Source of the DNA: Bradyrhizobium yuanmingense
GTDB lineage: Bacteria; Pseudomonadota; Alphaproteobacteria; Rhizobiales; Xanthobacteraceae
DNA: 64,000 nt
Direction: 5' to 3'
NCBI RefSeq assembly: GCF_900094575.1
Contig: NZ_FMAE01000002.1
Coordinates: 186,001-250,000 of the forward strand
Shown: one piece after another, positions 45,407 through 54,775 of the stretch
How positions within the stretch are numbered: the first letter of the stretch is position 1
Layout: each line of letters opens with the position of its first letter
The notes under the pieces: model-generated
What the model was told of the DNA's origin: nothing
The model's input: the letters and a program-made list of their open reading frames with translations, nothing else
Database searches by the model: none
Position numbers and translations under genes: made by a program

Positions 45407-46795
45407 TTACTGCTTCGGCACGCGCCGCTTCTTCGTCGACTGCGTCGGCACGTCGGCCGGCTCGTCCTTCAGCGCGCCGATCTTGCGCAAGGCGGCGTCC
45501 GCGGCGCGTTCGCCGCTTTCCCAGGCGCCGTCGACGGTGCCCCAGAGCGTCTCGTGCGTGGCTTCGCCGGCGAGGAACACATTGCCGATCGGCTCGGCCA
45601 GGGTCCTTCGCGACAGCTGGCCGCCCGGCGAGGCTGCCGACATCGCGCCCATGACGTAGGGCGAGGCGTTCCAGCGCGTGGCGCTGGTCTTCTGCACCAC
45701 GGAAGCGGCCTCGCTGCCGAACAGCTTCGTGATCCATTCCCTGGCGAAAGCCACCATCGCCTTCTCGCCCTGCTCGGCGAGATCGCGGCCGAACGAGCCG
45801 CCGACATCGATCGAGCACAGCGAGGAGCCGCCGATATTGGCTAACATCAGCGCCGTGCGGGTCGAGTTGCTCTGCTCGATGAGGATGTCGTCGCGCGACA
45901 GGCCGAGGGGATTGCCCGGCAGCTGCAGCACGATACGATCGTAGCTGCCGAGGCTAAGCTTCGATGCCGCATCCAGCGTCCGCTTGGGAATGTCGGGCGC
46001 GAATTTGATCGCGCCCGATGTCAGCACATTGGTCGAGACCGTGACGATGGCGGCGCGCGCGGCGATCTTGCCGGCTTGCGTCTCGACGCTGACGTCGCGG
46101 TTGCTCCAGGCGATGCGGCTCGCTGGTGTGGACAGCGCCACCGGCGCCTGCTCGCCGAGCTTGGCGATTAGCGTGCCCAGGCCCTGGCGGCAGGCGATCG
46201 CCGCGTTGCGGTCCTGCGCGCGTCCCTTGTCGATGGCAGACAGCTCCTTCAGGTCCTTGCCGGCAAAGCTCGCGCCCAGCATGAACTCGGCCGCGCCGGC
46301 CCAGTCGCCGAGATCCTTCGGCAGCACCGATGCGCAGGAGGTGTCGAGCTTGCCCCGTCCGGCCTCGTCGATGGCGCGGTTGACGCGCACCAGGGCGGCC
46401 AGGAATTGCTCGGTCTCGCCCGCGCGCGCGTTGCGGCGGCCAATGCGCATCTTCTGGCCCGAGGGCGCCGGCAGCACGTCCAGCCCGGCACTGCGCGCCA
46501 GCCGGATCATCGGGTTGGTGTCGGGATTGTACATCCAGCGCGCGCCCCGGTCGAACGGCGTGTCGAAGGTGGTGCTGTCGGTGATGCAGCGGCCGCCGAC
46601 CTGCGCGGCCGCTTCCACCACGATGACCTTGCGGCCCGTTGCCAAGATACGCCGCGCCGCGGCAATTCCCGCCGCCCCCGCACCGATCACGACGATATCA
46701 GCCTCGCGCGGCAGGGGCGCGGCCGATGCGCGCAGCACCGGCATCGCCGCAAGGGCCGCCGACGCCGAAAGAAAGCCGCGGCGCGTGATTGTCAT
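45407..46795 (-). CDS. Tat-exported flavin-containing amine oxidase
   Basis: A 462-residue FAD enzyme with a twin-arginine signal (TITRRGFLSASAALAAMPVL), an FAD-binding Rossmann site (DIVVIGAGAAGIAAARRI) and GGR..TD..FD.GA as in monoamine/polyamine oxidases. The C-terminal GNVFLAGEATHETLWGTVDGAWESGERAA completes the flavin pocket. It oxidises an amine in the periplasm, releasing aldehyde, ammonia and peroxide. It ends with a basic tail (STKKRRVPKQ). ATG 46795 is set by the Tat signal. Substrate unknown. Confidence 0.9.
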   Translation of the reverse strand: MTITRRGFLSASAALAAMPVLRASAAPLPREADIVVIGAGAAGIAAARRILATGRKVIVVEAAAQVGGRCITDSTTFDTPFDRGARWMYNPDTNPMIRLARSAGLDVLPAPSGQKMRIGRRNARAGETEQFLAALVRVNRAIDEAGRGKLDTSCASVLPKDLGDWAGAAEFMLGASFAGKDLKELSAIDKGRAQDRNAAIACRQGLGTLIAKLGEQAPVALSTPASRIAWSNRDVSVETQAGKIAARAAIVTVSTNVLTSGAIKFAPDIPKRTLDAASKLSLGSYDRIVLQLPGNPLGLSRDDILIEQSNSTRTALMLANIGGSSLCSIDVGGSFGRDLAEQGEKAMVAFAREWITKLFGSEAASVVQKTSATRWNASPYVMGAMSAASPGGQLSRRTLAEPIGNVFLAGEATHETLWGTVDGAWESGERAADAALRKIGALKDEPADVPTQSTKKRRVPKQ

Positions 46796-46984
46796 GTCAT
46801 GGTTTCCGGGGACTTGCGGCGAACGTGAACAGCCCGCGAACCTTGCCGTATCCGATGTTGCGCAGCAACCAGGATGGTGAATCAACCATGCTTGATCTCA
46901 CAGAGTGATGAACCGAATTGCAACACGTTTCGACCATGATAGAGAAGGGAAAAAGACGGCCGGAAAAGGCCGTGGGGGGTTGAG

Positions 46985-47950
46985 ATGGGGACGGTCCTGG
47001 ATTCTGTCGGCAAGGTGATTGCCGCGTACCTCTCAAAGGAGGTGCCGGGCTATGAGCCGTTCACGCCGAGCGACCCCGAGCATCTGCGCGGCATCATCGA
47101 GCCCGGCGACGTGCTGCTGGTCGAGGGCAACAACCGCATCTCCGGCATCATCAAATACTTGACGCAGTCGACCTGGTCGCACGCCGCGCTCTATGTCGGT
47201 CCGATCGATGGGGCAGAGGAGTCCAATGGCGAGCCGCATGTTCTGATCGAGGCCAATATCGGCGAGGGCGTCACCTCGGCGCCGCTGTCGAAATATTTCC
47301 CCTATCACACCCGCGTCTGCCGCCCGGTCGGGCTGTCCTATGAGGATCGCACCACGGTGTGCCGCTATGCGATCAACCGCATCGGCTTCGGCTACGACAC
47401 CAAGAACATCGTCGACCTCATGCGCTATCTGTTCCCGCTGCCGATACCGCAGCGCTGGCGCCGACGCATGATCGCGATCGGCTCGGGCGACCCGACCAAG
47501 ATCATCTGCTCGGCGCTGATCGCGCAGGCCTTCGACGCCGTGCGCTACCCGATCCTGCCGAAGATCACCAAGGCCGGCAGCCGCGCCGCACGGCGCGAGA
47601 TACTGCACATCCGCGATTCCTCGCTCTACATGCCCCGCGACTTCGACATCTCGCCCTATTTCGAAGTCGTCAAACCCACCATCGTGCACGGGTTCGACTA
47701 CACCGCCTTGCACTGGGCCGACAAGCAGAAGCCGCTCGAGGAGGTGGCGGGCTCATTCAGTGTGTTTCCAGAAGCGCTCGTGGCGCCGCCGCTCGCTCCT
47801 GAAGCGGCTGACGAAGCGACGTCGGGTGAAATTCCGGCTCAAGAAGTGAGCGCGCCGCCTGCGCGAGCCAGTGTGGCTTTCTCCGAGCATTTCGTGCAGC
47901 TGAGCGAGCTCGCGATGTATCGCGCGCGGGCGCGGGAGAAGACGGCTTAG
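46985..47950 (+). CDS. YiiX/YebB-like permuted NlpC/P60 cysteine hydrolase
   Basis: A 321-residue protein. IEPGDVLLVEG, STWSHAALYVG (catalytic His) and IICSALIAQAFDAV (catalytic Cys, after the His in the permuted order) fit the YiiX family of papain-like amidases, which cleave lipid or peptide amide bonds. A roughly 70-residue Pro/Ala/Glu-rich C-terminal tail has no clear domain. No signal peptide is visible. It is divergent from the amine oxidase gene. Confidence 0.8.
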   Translation: MGTVLDSVGKVIAAYLSKEVPGYEPFTPSDPEHLRGIIEPGDVLLVEGNNRISGIIKYLTQSTWSHAALYVGPIDGAEESNGEPHVLIEANIGEGVTSAPLSKYFPYHTRVCRPVGLSYEDRTTVCRYAINRIGFGYDTKNIVDLMRYLFPLPIPQRWRRRMIAIGSGDPTKIICSALIAQAFDAVRYPILPKITKAGSRAARREILHIRDSSLYMPRDFDISPYFEVVKPTIVHGFDYTALHWADKQKPLEEVAGSFSVFPEALVAPPLAPEAADEATSGEIPAQEVSAPPARASVAFSEHFVQLSELAMYRARAREKTA

Positions 47951-47959
47951 GTTCGCACG

Positions 47960-48058
47960 GTCTCGTAGGGTGGGCAAAGGCGCGAAGCGCCGTGCCCACG
48001 TTCGGGCGCGATCACTGACCGACGGTGGGCACGCTCCGCTTTGCCCACCCTACGAGAC
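47960..48058. repeat. Intergenic palindromic repeat (GTCTCGTAGGGTGGGCAAAG family)
   Basis: GTCTCGTAGGGTGGGCAAAG (from 47960) and its exact complement ending at 48058 enclose a GTGCCCAC...GTGGGCAC pair. It is related to the GTAGGGTGGGTTA element at 54644-54754. It lies between convergent yiiX-like and csoR genes. Confidence 0.9.
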
Positions 48059-48103
48059 TTCGCCACGAGCGCAGCGAAGCAACGGCGGTGGAGAGAGCGC
48101 GCG

Positions 48104-48379
48104 CTACCGATCCGCCCGTCCGATCACCGCCATCAGCTCCGCGATCTTGGCGCGCTGGTCGGCCTTGTCGCCGCTCGCGATGGCGTGCTCGACGCAATGG
48201 GCGACGTGATCCTTCAAAACCTCTTCCTCGACCCGGCGCAGCGCGGCGCGCACCGCCGCGATTTGCGTCACGATGTCGATGCAGTAGCGGTCTTCCTCTA
48301 CCATTCTCGAGAGGCCACGAACCTGGCCCTCGATTCGGCCGAGACGTTTTCCGACGGATGCCTTGATGTCCTTGCGCAT
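48104..48379 (-). CDS. csoR: Copper-sensing repressor of the CsoR/RcnR family
   Basis: A 91-residue all-helical DUF156 protein. The metal ligands C33 (RYCID), H58 and C62 (KDHVAHC) give the C-H-C set of Cu(I)-sensing CsoR. N-terminal basic residues ([13 protein letters not shown]) form the DNA-binding face. Cu(I) binding releases DNA. It is divergent from copA with a matching operator in the 57-base gap, so it represses copA and itself. Confidence 0.93.
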   Translation of the reverse strand: MRKDIKASVGKRLGRIEGQVRGLSRMVEEDRYCIDIVTQIAAVRAALRRVEEEVLKDHVAHCVEHAIASGDKADQRAKIAELMAVIGRADR

Positions 48380-48387
48380 GGGGTCTA

Positions 48388-48406
48388 TATACCCCTACCG
48401 GGTATA
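48388..48406. promoter_or_regulatory. CsoR operator between csoR and copA
   Basis: TATACCC (48388-48394), five spacer bases and GGGTATA (48400-48406) form a perfect dyad of the type bound by type-2 CsoR (TATACCC-like arms around a GC-rich centre). It lies 8 bases from the csoR start and 30 from the copA start, where it would cover both promoters. Confidence 0.85.
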
Positions 48407-48436
48407 GGTTTCAAGACCAAGCGCAAAGGCCGGAAC

Positions 48437-50893
48437 ATGGCAATGAACAACAACGAGCACGAGCATCGTCACAGCGCGGGAACGCATTCCGGATGCGGCT
48501 GTTCCACGAAAGCTGCAGCGCCGGCGGCGAAGCCCGAGGCTACCTCGTGCTGCGGCGGCCACGGCGATCATGCCGGCCACGACCATCATCACGGCGACGC
48601 CGCAACCAAGGTCAAAGATCCCGTCTGCGGCATGATGGTCGATCCCGCGACCTCGAAGCATCGCATCACACATCACGGCGAGACCTTCCATTTCTGCTCG
48701 TCCGGCTGCCGCACCAAGTTCGCCGCCGATCCCGCCAAGTATCTTGCCAAGGACAAGGCGCCCGAACCGGAGATGCCCGCGGGCACGATCTACACCTGTC
48801 CGATGCACCCGCAGATCCGCCAAGTCGGTCCGGGCACGTGCCCGATCTGCGGCATGGCGCTGGAGCCTGAGGTCGCAAGCCTTGAGACCGGCCCAAATCC
48901 CGAGCTCGCCGACATGACGCGACGGTTCTGGATCGGCGGCGTGCTGTCGCTGCCGCCGATCGCGCTGGAGATGGGCGGCCACCTCGCGGGCCCCCACAGC
49001 TGGATCGATCCGACCGTGTCGAATTGGATCCAGCTCGTCTTTGCAACGCCCGTGGTGCTGTGGGCCGGCTGGCCGTTCTTCGTTCGCGGCTGGCAATCGC
49101 TGCTGACGCGCAATCTCAACATGTTCACGCTGATCGCGATGGGTACGGGCGTTGCCTATGTCTACAGCGTGCTCGGCACGGTCACGCCGCAGATCTTCCC
49201 CGCCACCTTCCGCGGCCATGAGGGCGCGGTCGCAGTCTATTTCGAGGCGGCCGCCGTCATCACCGTCCTGGTGCTGCTCGGCCAGGTGCTGGAGCTGCGC
49301 GCCCGCGATGCGACCTCGGGCGCGATCAAGGCGCTGCTGCAGCTCGCGCCGAAGACCGCGCGCCGCGTCGACGCCGACGGCAGCGAGCACGAGGTCGAGA
49401 TCGACACGCTGCACGCCGGCGATCGCCTGCGCGTCCGTCCCGGCGAGAAGGTGCCGGTCGACGGCGTCATCCTCGAAGGCCGCTCGTCGCTAGATGAATC
49501 ACTCGTGACAGGCGAATCCATGCCGGTCACCAAGGAGACTGGCGCCAAGGTCATTGCCGGCACGCTGAACCAGTCCGGCAGCTTCATCATGCGTGCCGAC
49601 AAGGTCGGGCGCGAGACGATGCTGTCGCAGATCGTGCAAATGGTCGCGGATGCGCAGCGCTCGCGCGCGCCGATCCAGCGCCTGGCCGACCAAGTCTCCG
49701 GCTGGTTCGTGCCGGCCGTGATCGTCGTTGCCCTCGCCGCCTTCGGTGCCTGGGCCTGGTTCGGACCGGAGCCGCGGCTGGCCTTCGGCCTGGTCGCGGC
49801 TGTCAGCGTGCTGATCATCGCATGTCCCTGCGCGCTCGGCCTCGCGACGCCGATGTCGATCATGGTCGGCGTCGGCCGCGGCGCGCAAGGCGGTGTGCTC
49901 ATCAAGAACGCCGAGGCGCTGGAGCGTATGGAGAAGATCGACACGCTCGTGGTCGACAAAACAGGCACGCTGACCGAAGGCAAGCCCAAGGTGGTGACGA
50001 TCGCGCCGGCGTCCGGCTTCGCGGAAGAAGACATCCTCCGGCTGGCGGCCACCGTCGAGCGCGCCAGCGAGCATCCGCTGGCCGACGCCATCGTGCGCGC
50101 GGCCAAGGAAAAGCAGCTCACCCTCGGCCAGGTCGAGCAGTTCGACTCGCCGACGGGCAAGGGCGCGACGGGCAAGGTCGACGGCAAGACCATCGTGCTC
50201 GGCAATGCCAGATATCTGTCGTCGCTCGGCGTCGACACCCATTCGCTCGCCGCCGAAGCCGAGCGGCTGCGCGGTGACGGCGCCACCGTGATCAACATGG
50301 CCGTCGACGGCCGGCTTGCCGGCCTGTTTGCGATCGCAGATCCGGTCAAGGCCTCGACGCCGGAGGCGCTGAAGGCGCTCGCGGCGGAAGGCATCAAGGT
50401 GATCATGCTGACCGGAGACAACCGCACCACGGCCGAGGCCGTGGCGCGCCGGCTCGGCATCGCCGAGGTCGAGGCCGAAGTGCTGCCGGACCAGAAGAGC
50501 GCGGTAGTGACCAAGCTGCAGAAGGCCGGCCGCAGCGTCGCCATGGCCGGCGACGGCGTCAACGACGCGCCGGCGCTGGCGGCGGCCGAGGTCGGCATCG
50601 CCATGGGCACCGGCACCGACGTTGCGATGGAGAGCGCCGGCGTGACGCTGCTCAAGGGCGACCTCGTCGGCATCGTCCGCGCGCGAAAACTGTCGCAGGC
50701 GACGATGAGCAACATCCGGCAGAACCTGTTCTTCGCCTTCATCTACAACGCCGCCGGGATTCCGATCGCCGCCGGCGTTCTCTATCCGGCGTTCGGTCTG
50801 CTGCTCTCCCCGATCATCGCCGCGGCGGCGATGGCGCTGTCCTCGGTCAGCGTCGTCGGCAACGCGCTGCGGCTGCGTGCGACGCGGCTGTAA
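48437..50893 (+). CDS. copA: Copper-translocating P1B-type ATPase
   Basis: An 818-residue Cu+ export ATPase. A His/Cys-rich N-terminus (residues 1-55) is followed by a YHS domain (about 61-105, [18 protein letters not shown]) and a heavy-metal-binding CPMHP/CPICGM domain (119-145), replacing the usual CxxC metal-binding domains. Catalytic motifs: TGES 358-361, transmembrane CPC 463-465, DKTGT with phosphorylated D507, then HPL and GDGVNDAP. It pumps Cu(I) out of the cytoplasm and is derepressed by CsoR. ATG 48437 is chosen because upstream codons overlap the operator. Confidence 0.95.
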   Translation: MAMNNNEHEHRHSAGTHSGCGCSTKAAAPAAKPEATSCCGGHGDHAGHDHHHGDAATKVKDPVCGMMVDPATSKHRITHHGETFHFCSSGCRTKFAADPAKYLAKDKAPEPEMPAGTIYTCPMHPQIRQVGPGTCPICGMALEPEVASLETGPNPELADMTRRFWIGGVLSLPPIALEMGGHLAGPHSWIDPTVSNWIQLVFATPVVLWAGWPFFVRGWQSLLTRNLNMFTLIAMGTGVAYVYSVLGTVTPQIFPATFRGHEGAVAVYFEAAAVITVLVLLGQVLELRARDATSGAIKALLQLAPKTARRVDADGSEHEVEIDTLHAGDRLRVRPGEKVPVDGVILEGRSSLDESLVTGESMPVTKETGAKVIAGTLNQSGSFIMRADKVGRETMLSQIVQMVADAQRSRAPIQRLADQVSGWFVPAVIVVALAAFGAWAWFGPEPRLAFGLVAAVSVLIIACPCALGLATPMSIMVGVGRGAQGGVLIKNAEALERMEKIDTLVVDKTGTLTEGKPKVVTIAPASGFAEEDILRLAATVERASEHPLADAIVRAAKEKQLTLGQVEQFDSPTGKGATGKVDGKTIVLGNARYLSSLGVDTHSLAAEAERLRGDGATVINMAVDGRLAGLFAIADPVKASTPEALKALAAEGIKVIMLTGDNRTTAEAVARRLGIAEVEAEVLPDQKSAVVTKLQKAGRSVAMAGDGVNDAPALAAAEVGIAMGTGTDVAMESAGVTLLKGDLVGIVRARKLSQATMSNIRQNLFFAFIYNAAGIPIAAGVLYPAFGLLLSPIIAAAAMALSSVSVVGNALRLRATRL

Positions 50894-50902
50894 GGACGCT
50901 GT

Positions 50903-50988
50903 GTAGCCCGGATGGAGCGTAAGCGAAATCCGGGGGTCCTGCCTCATATTGCACCGTCCCGGATTGCGCTTCGCTCCATCCGGGCTAC
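50903..50988. repeat. Intergenic palindromic repeat (GTAGCCCGGATGGAGC family), copy 2
   Basis: GTAGCCCGGATGGAGCG (from 50903) and CGCTCCATCCGGGCTAC (to 50988) are exact complements, with an inner AATCCGGG/CCCGGATT pair. It has the same family arms as 33131-33214. It lies between copA and nikR. Confidence 0.9.
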
Positions 50989-51017
50989 GGTTCAGAGGAC
51001 ATAAGCGGGAGCATCTG

Positions 51018-51464
51018 ATGCAGCGGATTACCATCACGATCGAGGACGATCTCCTGGCGGAGATCGACGCCGCGGCCGAAGCGCGCGGTTACCAGAACCG
51101 CTCCGAGATCATCCGCGACCTCGCGCGCGCCGGCCTGCAGCAGAGCGCCGAGGACACCGCGCAAACTGGCCAATGCGTCGCCGGCCTCGTCTACGTCTAT
51201 GACCACGCGGCGCGCGATCTGTCGAAACGGCTGGTGCAGGAATTCCACGGCCACCACGACCTCGCGCTGGCGACGCTGCATGTTCACCTCGACGACAACA
51301 ATTGCATGGAGATGACGGCGTTGCGCGGCGCTGCCTCCGAAGTCAGACATTTCGCCGACCACATCATCGCCGAACGCGGCGTGCGCTACGGCCGCGTGGT
51401 GATGATCCCGACCGGGGATGGCAAGCCGGCGAAGGCGCGCAAGCACGGGCATAGACACGACTAG
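51018..51464 (+). CDS. nikR: Nickel-responsive ribbon-helix-helix regulator NikR
   Basis: A 148-residue NikR. The RHH DNA-binding domain is MQRITITIEDDLLAEID...NRSEIIRDLAR; the ACT-like nickel domain carries H77, H88, H90 and C96, the exact square-planar Ni(II) ligand set of E. coli NikR. It represses nickel uptake genes when Ni is high. No nickel transporter, hydrogenase or urease gene is in the window, so its targets are elsewhere. ATG 51018 is preferred; an earlier ATG lies in the repeat. Confidence 0.95.
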   Translation: MQRITITIEDDLLAEIDAAAEARGYQNRSEIIRDLARAGLQQSAEDTAQTGQCVAGLVYVYDHAARDLSKRLVQEFHGHHDLALATLHVHLDDNNCMEMTALRGAASEVRHFADHIIAERGVRYGRVVMIPTGDGKPAKARKHGHRHD

Positions 51465-51471
51465 GCTGAAT

Positions 51472-51495
51472 CTTACCCTCCAGGGGAGGGTAAAG
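51472..51495 (+). terminator. Short hairpin after nikR
   Basis: CTTACCCTCC and the complementary GGAGGGTAAAG, around a short loop, form a stem seven bases after the nikR stop. It shares its arms with the outer arms of 56321-56519. No clear T-run, so termination is uncertain. Confidence 0.5.
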
Positions 51496-51601
51496 AAGAA
51501 ATCGCGCCACCTTCACCGACAAGGGGAGACGGCCCACCGCCCTTGCCGAAGCCGCATTGGGTGTCTACCTCTCGCGCAGTGTTTACCTCAGAGGGTCCCC
51601 C

Positions 51602-52342
51602 ATGCTGGATGCCGCCATTAAGGCGCTGTCGCAATTGATCTCGCCGCCGATGCGCTCGATCCTGTGGCGGTCGATCGGGCTTGCGCTGGTGCTGATCACC
51701 GTGCTGGCGATCGGCTTGCAGCGGCTGCTCAGCTGGTTTGCGACCTCCGGCGAGGTGTGGCTGGAAGGCCTGCTCGGGCCGGGCTGGCATTCATCGATCG
51801 AGGTTCTGTCCTGGATCGTCTCGATCGCGACGGGTCTCGGCGTCGTGTTCGGCGGCATCTTCCTGATGCCGGCGATCACCTCGCTGGTGGCGAGCCTGTT
51901 CGTCGACGACGTCGCCGACATCGTCGAGCGCGAGCATTATCCGGCCGAGCGGCCGGGCGCGGCACTGCCGTTCAGCCGGGCGATGCTCGAGGGCATCAAG
52001 ACCGCGCTCGTGGCCATCCTGGTCTATCTCGCCGCTCTGCCGCTGGTGCTGTTCGCCGGCGCCGGTTTCCTGATCTTCTTCCTCGCCGCCGCCTGGCTGC
52101 TGGGCCGCGAATATTTCGAGCTCGCCGCGATGCGCTTCCGCCCGCCGGAGGAAGCCAAGGCGATGCGGCGCGACAATGCCGCGACCATCTTCACCGCCGG
52201 CCTGTTCATCGCCGCCTTCGTCTCGATCCCGATCGTCAATCTGGCGACGCCGATCTTCGGCATGGCCTTCATGGTCCACATGCACAAGCGCCTGTCGGGC
52301 CCGCGGCCCGAGCTGATCGAACCGGCGCGGCAGGTGCGATAG
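51602..52342 (+). CDS. EI24/CysZ-like membrane protein
   Basis: A 246-residue membrane protein with about four to six hydrophobic segments and the EI24 pattern (FGGIFLMPAITSLVASLFVDDVADIVEREHY; FLAAAWLLGREYFELAAMRF). Bacterial relatives include CysZ, a sulfate permease. Whether this branch transports sulfate is unknown; there are no cysteine genes nearby. ATG 51602 is chosen for its position before LDAAIKALSQL. Confidence 0.82.
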   Translation: MLDAAIKALSQLISPPMRSILWRSIGLALVLITVLAIGLQRLLSWFATSGEVWLEGLLGPGWHSSIEVLSWIVSIATGLGVVFGGIFLMPAITSLVASLFVDDVADIVEREHYPAERPGAALPFSRAMLEGIKTALVAILVYLAALPLVLFAGAGFLIFFLAAAWLLGREYFELAAMRFRPPEEAKAMRRDNAATIFTAGLFIAAFVSIPIVNLATPIFGMAFMVHMHKRLSGPRPELIEPARQVR

Positions 52343-52364
52343 GGGCGCCCGGGGCGGCGCTGCC

Positions 52365-53117
52365 TCACACCGTCTTCTCCGGCCAGCGACAGAGATCGTT
52401 GACCAGGCAGACCTCGCAGCGCGGCTTGCGCGCGAGGCACGTATAGCGGCCGTGCAGGATCAGCCAATGATGCGCGTGCAGCATGAACTCGGCCGGGATC
52501 ACCTTTTCCAGGCCAAGCTCGACCTCGAGCGGCGTCTTGCCGGGCGCTAGGCCCGTGCGATTGCCGACGCGGAAGACGTGGGTGTCGACTGCCATCGTGT
52601 GCTCGCCGAAGGCCATGTTGAGCACGACGTTGGCGGTCTTGCGGCCTGCGCCGGGCAACGACTCGATCTCGGCCCGCGTGCGCGGCACCTCGCCGCCGAA
52701 TTCACTGAGCAGCTTGGCCGACAGCGCGATCACGTTCCTGGCCTTGGTGCGGTAGAGGCCGATCGTCTTGATGTAGTCGCGCAAGCGCTCCTCGCCGAGA
52801 TCGAGCATCTTCTGCGGGGTGTCGGCAACCTCGAACAGCGCACGCGTCGCCTTGTTGACGCCGGCGTCGGTCGCCTGTGCCGACAGCACCACCGCGACCA
52901 GCAGCGTGAACGGGTTGACGTGCTCGAGCTCGCCCTTGGGCTCCGGATTGGCCTTGCGGAAGCGGCTGAAGACCTCGTGGACCTCGGCCGGCGTCCACGG
53001 CTTTGTGGTTTTGAGTGATTTCTTCGCGGGTGCTCTCGGCTTGGTCGCGACCGGTCTTGCCGTTTTCTTCGGCACCGCCGCTTTGCGCGGGACCGGCTTG
53101 CGGGTGATTTTCGCCAT
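52365..53117 (-). CDS. nth: Endonuclease III
   Basis: A 250-residue base-excision repair glycosylase/AP lyase for oxidised pyrimidines. It has the helix-hairpin-helix LPGAGRKTANVV with the catalytic Lys, VDTHVFRVGNR with the catalytic Asp, and the [4Fe-4S] ligands C-x6-C-x2-C-x5-C in CLARKPRCEVCLVNDLC. The first about 40 residues are a Lys/Pro/Ala-rich extension absent from E. coli Nth. It overlaps nothing but is divergent from the DUF2244 gene by 22 bases. Confidence 0.96.
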   Translation of the reverse strand: MAKITRKPVPRKAAVPKKTARPVATKPRAPAKKSLKTTKPWTPAEVHEVFSRFRKANPEPKGELEHVNPFTLLVAVVLSAQATDAGVNKATRALFEVADTPQKMLDLGEERLRDYIKTIGLYRTKARNVIALSAKLLSEFGGEVPRTRAEIESLPGAGRKTANVVLNMAFGEHTMAVDTHVFRVGNRTGLAPGKTPLEVELGLEKVIPAEFMLHAHHWLILHGRYTCLARKPRCEVCLVNDLCRWPEKTV

Positions 53118-53139
53118 GATCGGGATATACTGATGGACG

Positions 53140-53673
53140 ATGAGCACTGGCAACGAAATTGCGCGGACGCGATCCGAGAGCGAGGACGAGCCTCAGATCT
53201 TCTCCGCGCTGCTGACGCCGCACCGCTCGCTGAACCGCACCGGCTTTCTCGCCGTGATGCTGTTCCTGAGCGCCGTCGGCTTCGTCACGGGCCTTGCTTT
53301 CCTGATGATGGGCGCCTGGCCGGTGCTCGGCTTCTTCGGTCTCGACGTGCTCGTGATCTGGTGGGCCTTCAAGGTCAATTTTCGCGCCGCACGGGCCAGC
53401 GAGGAAATCGTGGTGACGCCGTCGGAATTGCGGGTGCGACGCGTCAGCCATCGTGGCCAGGTTGCCGAATGGACCTTCAATCCGCTCTGGGTCCGGCTCG
53501 ACCAGGAGGTCGATGAGGAATACGGCATCGAGCACCTTTATCTGATCTCCCGCGGCCGCCGCCTGCTTATCGCGGGCTTTCTCGGGCCGGCAGAAAAGGC
53601 CAGCTTTTACAATGCCTTGGTGGGGGCTCTCAACGCCGCGCGGCGCGGCCCGACCTATCATCCGGCGACCTGA
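53140..53673 (+). CDS. DUF2244 integral membrane protein
   Basis: A 177-residue protein with two adjacent transmembrane helices (residues about 37-80, AVMLFLSAVGFVTGLAFLMM and VLGFFGLDVLVIWWAF) and a C-terminal cytoplasmic part (VVTPSELRVRRV, AEWTFNPLWVRL) characteristic of DUF2244. The function of the family is unknown; it is widespread in alphaproteobacteria next to nth and oxidase genes. It is divergent from nth. Confidence 0.85.
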   Translation: MSTGNEIARTRSESEDEPQIFSALLTPHRSLNRTGFLAVMLFLSAVGFVTGLAFLMMGAWPVLGFFGLDVLVIWWAFKVNFRAARASEEIVVTPSELRVRRVSHRGQVAEWTFNPLWVRLDQEVDEEYGIEHLYLISRGRRLLIAGFLGPAEKASFYNALVGALNAARRGPTYHPAT

Positions 53674-53727
53674 GCACAGTCGGAAATCGGGTGGTTTCGC
53701 GCCAGCGCCTCCCCTACATTTCCGGTC

Positions 53728-54624
53728 ATGATGACCCTTGCGATACATGACCAGCGCCTGGCCAGGCCGGGCACCCAGAACGCCGCGTTGCGCGACTATG
53801 ATTCGGTGCGGCGGGCGATCGCCTTCATCTCGGCGAACTGGCGCGCGCAACCGACCATCGAGGCGATGGCGGATGCCGCTGGCGTCACGCCGGATGAGCT
53901 GCACCATCTGTTCCGCCGCTGGGCTTCGATCACGCCGAAGGCTTTCATGCAGGCGCTCACCCTCGACCACGCCAAGAACCTGCTCAGGGATTCCGCCAGC
54001 ATCCTTGACGCGGCGCTCGACTCCGGCCTGTCCGGGCCGGGCCGGCTGCACGACCTCTTCGTCACCCATGAAGCGATGTCGCCGGGCGAATGGAAGAACG
54101 GCGGTGCCGGCCTCACCCTGCGCTACGGCTTCCATTCCTCGCCGTTCGGCACCGCGATCGTGATCGCCACCGATCGCGGCCTGTCGGGCCTCGCCTTCGC
54201 CGATCACGGCGAGGAGAAGATCGCGCTCGCCGACATGACGCGGCGCTGGCCGAACGCCACCTATGTGGAAGATCACGAAGGCACCGCGCCGCTCGCCGCG
54301 CGCATCTTCGATCCAAAATTGTGGCGGCCGGATCAGCCGCTGCGCGTGGTGCTGATCGGCACCGATTTCGAAGTGCGGGTGTGGGAGACGCTCTTGAAGA
54401 TTCCGATGGGCCGCGCAGTGTCCTATTCCGACATCGCCTGCAACATCAGGAATCCCAAGGCTTCACGCGCCGTCGGTGCCGCCGTCGGCAAGAACCCGGT
54501 CTCCTTCGTCGTGCCCTGCCACCGCGCACTCGGCAAGAGCGGCACGCTCACCGGCTATCATTGGGGCATCACCCGCAAGCAGGCGATGCTGGGCTGGGAG
54601 GCCGGGCAGCTTGGGCTGCAGTAG
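53728..54624 (+). CDS. Ada-like protein: AraC-type HTH fused to O6-methylguanine-DNA methyltransferase
   Basis: A 298-residue protein. Residues about 20-120 are an AraC helix-turn-helix (IEAMADAAGVTPDELHHLFRRWASITPKAF) and about 130-298 an Ogt/MGMT domain with alkyl-acceptor C264 in VVPCHRALG and the Asn-Arg-finger region SRAVGAAVGKNP. It lacks the N-terminal zinc/phosphotriester domain of Ada, so it can repair O6-methylguanine but not sense phosphotriesters in the E. coli way. Start M1 or M2 (53731). Confidence 0.9.
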   Translation: MMTLAIHDQRLARPGTQNAALRDYDSVRRAIAFISANWRAQPTIEAMADAAGVTPDELHHLFRRWASITPKAFMQALTLDHAKNLLRDSASILDAALDSGLSGPGRLHDLFVTHEAMSPGEWKNGGAGLTLRYGFHSSPFGTAIVIATDRGLSGLAFADHGEEKIALADMTRRWPNATYVEDHEGTAPLAARIFDPKLWRPDQPLRVVLIGTDFEVRVWETLLKIPMGRAVSYSDIACNIRNPKASRAVGAAVGKNPVSFVVPCHRALGKSGTLTGYHWGITRKQAMLGWEAGQLGLQ

Positions 54625-54643
54625 GCAAGATGCAGTAGGATTT

Positions 54644-54754
54644 CGTAGGGTGGGTTAGCGCAGCGTAACCCACCTCTCTGGTTTCCGCAGAACAGAAGTG
54701 GTGGGTTACGCCAGCGACTGCGCTTTGCGCAGTCGCCGTCTAACCCACCCTACG
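54644..54754. repeat. Intergenic palindromic repeat (CGTAGGGTGGGTTAG family)
   Basis: CGTAGGGTGGGTTAG (from 54644) and CTAACCCACCCTACG (to 54754) are complementary, with an inner GCGTAACCCACC / GGTGGGTTACGC pair. It lies between convergent Ada-like and gpmA genes. Confidence 0.9.
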
Positions 54755-54775
54755 GCACCGCGCTTGCGGCAAAGT

